Shown piece after piece: positions 6,632 through 7,062 of a stretch of 7,062 bases of DNA (its first letter is position 1; each line of letters begins with the position of its first letter). The DNA is from Nitrospirota bacterium (GTDB lineage Bacteria > Nitrospinota > Nitrospinia > Nitrospinales > Nitrospinaceae): the NCBI GenBank assembly GCA_003229345.1, contig QIDN01000152.1, positions 1-7,062 on the forward strand, in the 5' to 3' direction. The notes under the pieces are model-generated. The model was not told where the DNA came from and ran no database searches. It worked only from the letters and a program-made list of their open reading frames with translations. Both the position numbers and the translations under genes were made by a program.

Positions 6632-6656
6632 ATCAAGTAGTTATATCTACTTTGAT
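6632..6656. repeat. Inverted repeat across the -10 region of the SDR promoter
   Basis: ATCAAGTAG (6632-6640) and CTACTTTGAT (6647-6656) are complementary over 9 bp apart from one extra T, with a 6-nt centre TTATAT. The repeat covers the proposed -10 box and the likely transcription start, the usual place for a repressor operator. Most of it would lie at or before the 5' end of the mRNA, which favours a DNA-binding site over an RNA hairpin. Confidence 0.45.
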
Positions 6657-6668
6657 GAAAGTGTCCAA
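6640..6668 (-). promoter_or_regulatory. Sigma70-type promoter of the SDR-decarboxylase block
   Basis: On the minus strand TTGGAC (6663-6668) and TATAAC (6640-6645) are separated by exactly 17 nt, close to the TTGACA/TATAAT consensus. Transcription would begin near 6633, giving a short leader of about 24 nt that contains the GGAGG site. It lies just after the probable terminator of the PPDK gene, which supports a separate transcription unit. Confidence 0.6.
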
Positions 6669-6673
6669 ACCAT

Positions 6674-6727
6674 AAAAAATCCCGGCCTGGGCGAACCTCC
6701 ACACGTTGAAGCACACCCGCAGACCGG
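6674..6727 (-). terminator. Probable Rho-independent terminator after the PPDK gene
   Basis: On the minus strand CCGGTCTG (6720-6727) can pair with CAGGCCGG (6682-6689), with one G-U pair. The stem may extend by two more G-C pairs past a bulged base. The second arm is followed by GA and six T (6674-6679), the classical layout. The loop is unusually long, about 30 nt, and the hairpin lies about 95 nt after the PPDK stop codon. Between stop and hairpin (6728-6822) I see no gene and only weak small inverted repeats. Confidence 0.45.
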
Positions 6728-6822
6728 ACTGATATCCATACATAAATCGAATGGGTCAATTATGATTGCAGGAATAGGGGAAGTCAACCGGATTTTCCCT
6801 TCAAACAGGGGGAATTAGCAGG

Positions 6823-7062
6823 TTACGGGGTGGGGGTTTGAACTGCCGCCTGGGCGGCGGAAAGCAGGGCGGTGGGCACGCGGTACGGGGAACAACTCAC
6901 GTAGTCCAGCCCCAGTTGATTGAAAAATTCGATGGACGCCGGATCGCCGCCATGCTCCCCACAGATTCCGAGATGGAGTTGTTTGTTAGCGGCGCGGCCC
7001 TTCTCAATCGCCATCGCCACCAGCGCTCCCACACCTTTCTGATCGACACTGACGAACGGATC
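6823..7062 (-). CDS. ppdK: Pyruvate, phosphate dikinase, C-terminal part (continues beyond the window)
   Basis: The last 79 residues of pyruvate phosphate dikinase, which interconverts pyruvate, ATP and phosphate with phosphoenolpyruvate, AMP and diphosphate in the cytoplasm. The frame is open to the window edge and begins DPFVSVDQKGVG, a well-known stretch of the PEP/pyruvate-binding barrel. LGICGEHGGDPASIEFF then carries the catalytic Cys, which lies in the conserved CGEHGGDP motif near the C-terminus of the family. LDYVSCSPYRVP follows, and the usual Ala-rich end is present, so the C-terminus looks complete. About 90% of the protein lies outside. A GTG at 7030-7032 is an internal Val codon, not a start. 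A terminator and a new promoter separate this gene from the SDR gene. Confidence 0.96.
   Translation of the reverse strand, partial: DPFVSVDQKGVGALVAMAIEKGRAANKQLHLGICGEHGGDPASIEFFNQLGLDYVSCSPYRVPTALLSAAQAAVQTPTP

Noticed and set aside
6728..6822. Possible small RNA or gene between PPDK and its terminator
   Set aside because: I see only short weak inverted repeats (for example CAAT-TATG-ATTG), no promoter and no convincing reading frame.
1..7062. CRISPR arrays, tRNA or rRNA genes, tandem repeats
   Set aside because: No regularly spaced repeats and no tRNA- or rRNA-like sequences were seen on either strand.

Overview
The window looks like an ordinary stretch of chromosome from a Gram-negative-type bacterium. 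GC is moderate overall, with an AT-rich left edge. I cannot fix the taxon from the sequence. Gene content (GH57 glucanotransferase, pyruvate phosphate dikinase, a split ThDP decarboxylase) would fit a deep-branching lineage such as Nitrospinota or the former Deltaproteobacteria, but that is a guess. The window begins and ends with GATC, which suggests a cloned or trimmed restriction fragment.

Left edge (1-534): a short degraded piece resembling the DD(35)E region of an IS3-family transposase, then a perfect 16-bp palindrome, then a small Xre-type helix-turn-helix regulator on the + strand. The regulator converges on the large block of minus-strand genes, with 37 bp between the stop codons.

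Main block (6609 down to 572, all minus strand). In transcription order it holds an extended SDR (NAD(P)-dependent epimerase/dehydratase type), the alpha and beta subunits of a split ThDP-dependent decarboxylase of the phosphonopyruvate/sulfopyruvate type (overlapping by 14 nt), an MsbA/BmrA-type ABC exporter with fused membrane and ATPase domains, and a GH57 4-alpha-glucanotransferase/alpha-amylase. Gaps are 71, -14, 27 and 53 bp, so a single transcript is possible. A good sigma70-like promoter (TTGGAC-17-TATAAC) lies in front of the SDR gene, with an imperfect inverted repeat across its -10 box. A GC-rich hairpin between the SDR and decarboxylase genes could modulate read-through.

Right edge (6674-7062): the C-terminus of pyruvate phosphate dikinase, minus strand and running off the window, followed by a probable terminator that separates it from the block.

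How the genes might work together: the two-subunit decarboxylase would turn a 3-phosphono- or 3-sulfo-pyruvate-like 2-oxoacid into an aldehyde. The SDR could act on a sugar nucleotide or on an aldehyde or ketone, and the exporter could move a lipid or glycolipid. The GH57 enzyme is cytoplasmic alpha-glucan metabolism and may be only a neighbour. No PEP mutase, aminotransferase or glycosyltransferase is present, so the pathway is not shown. The two most notable details are the decarboxylase's mixed active-site signature and an Ala where the SDR should have its catalytic Ser/Thr.
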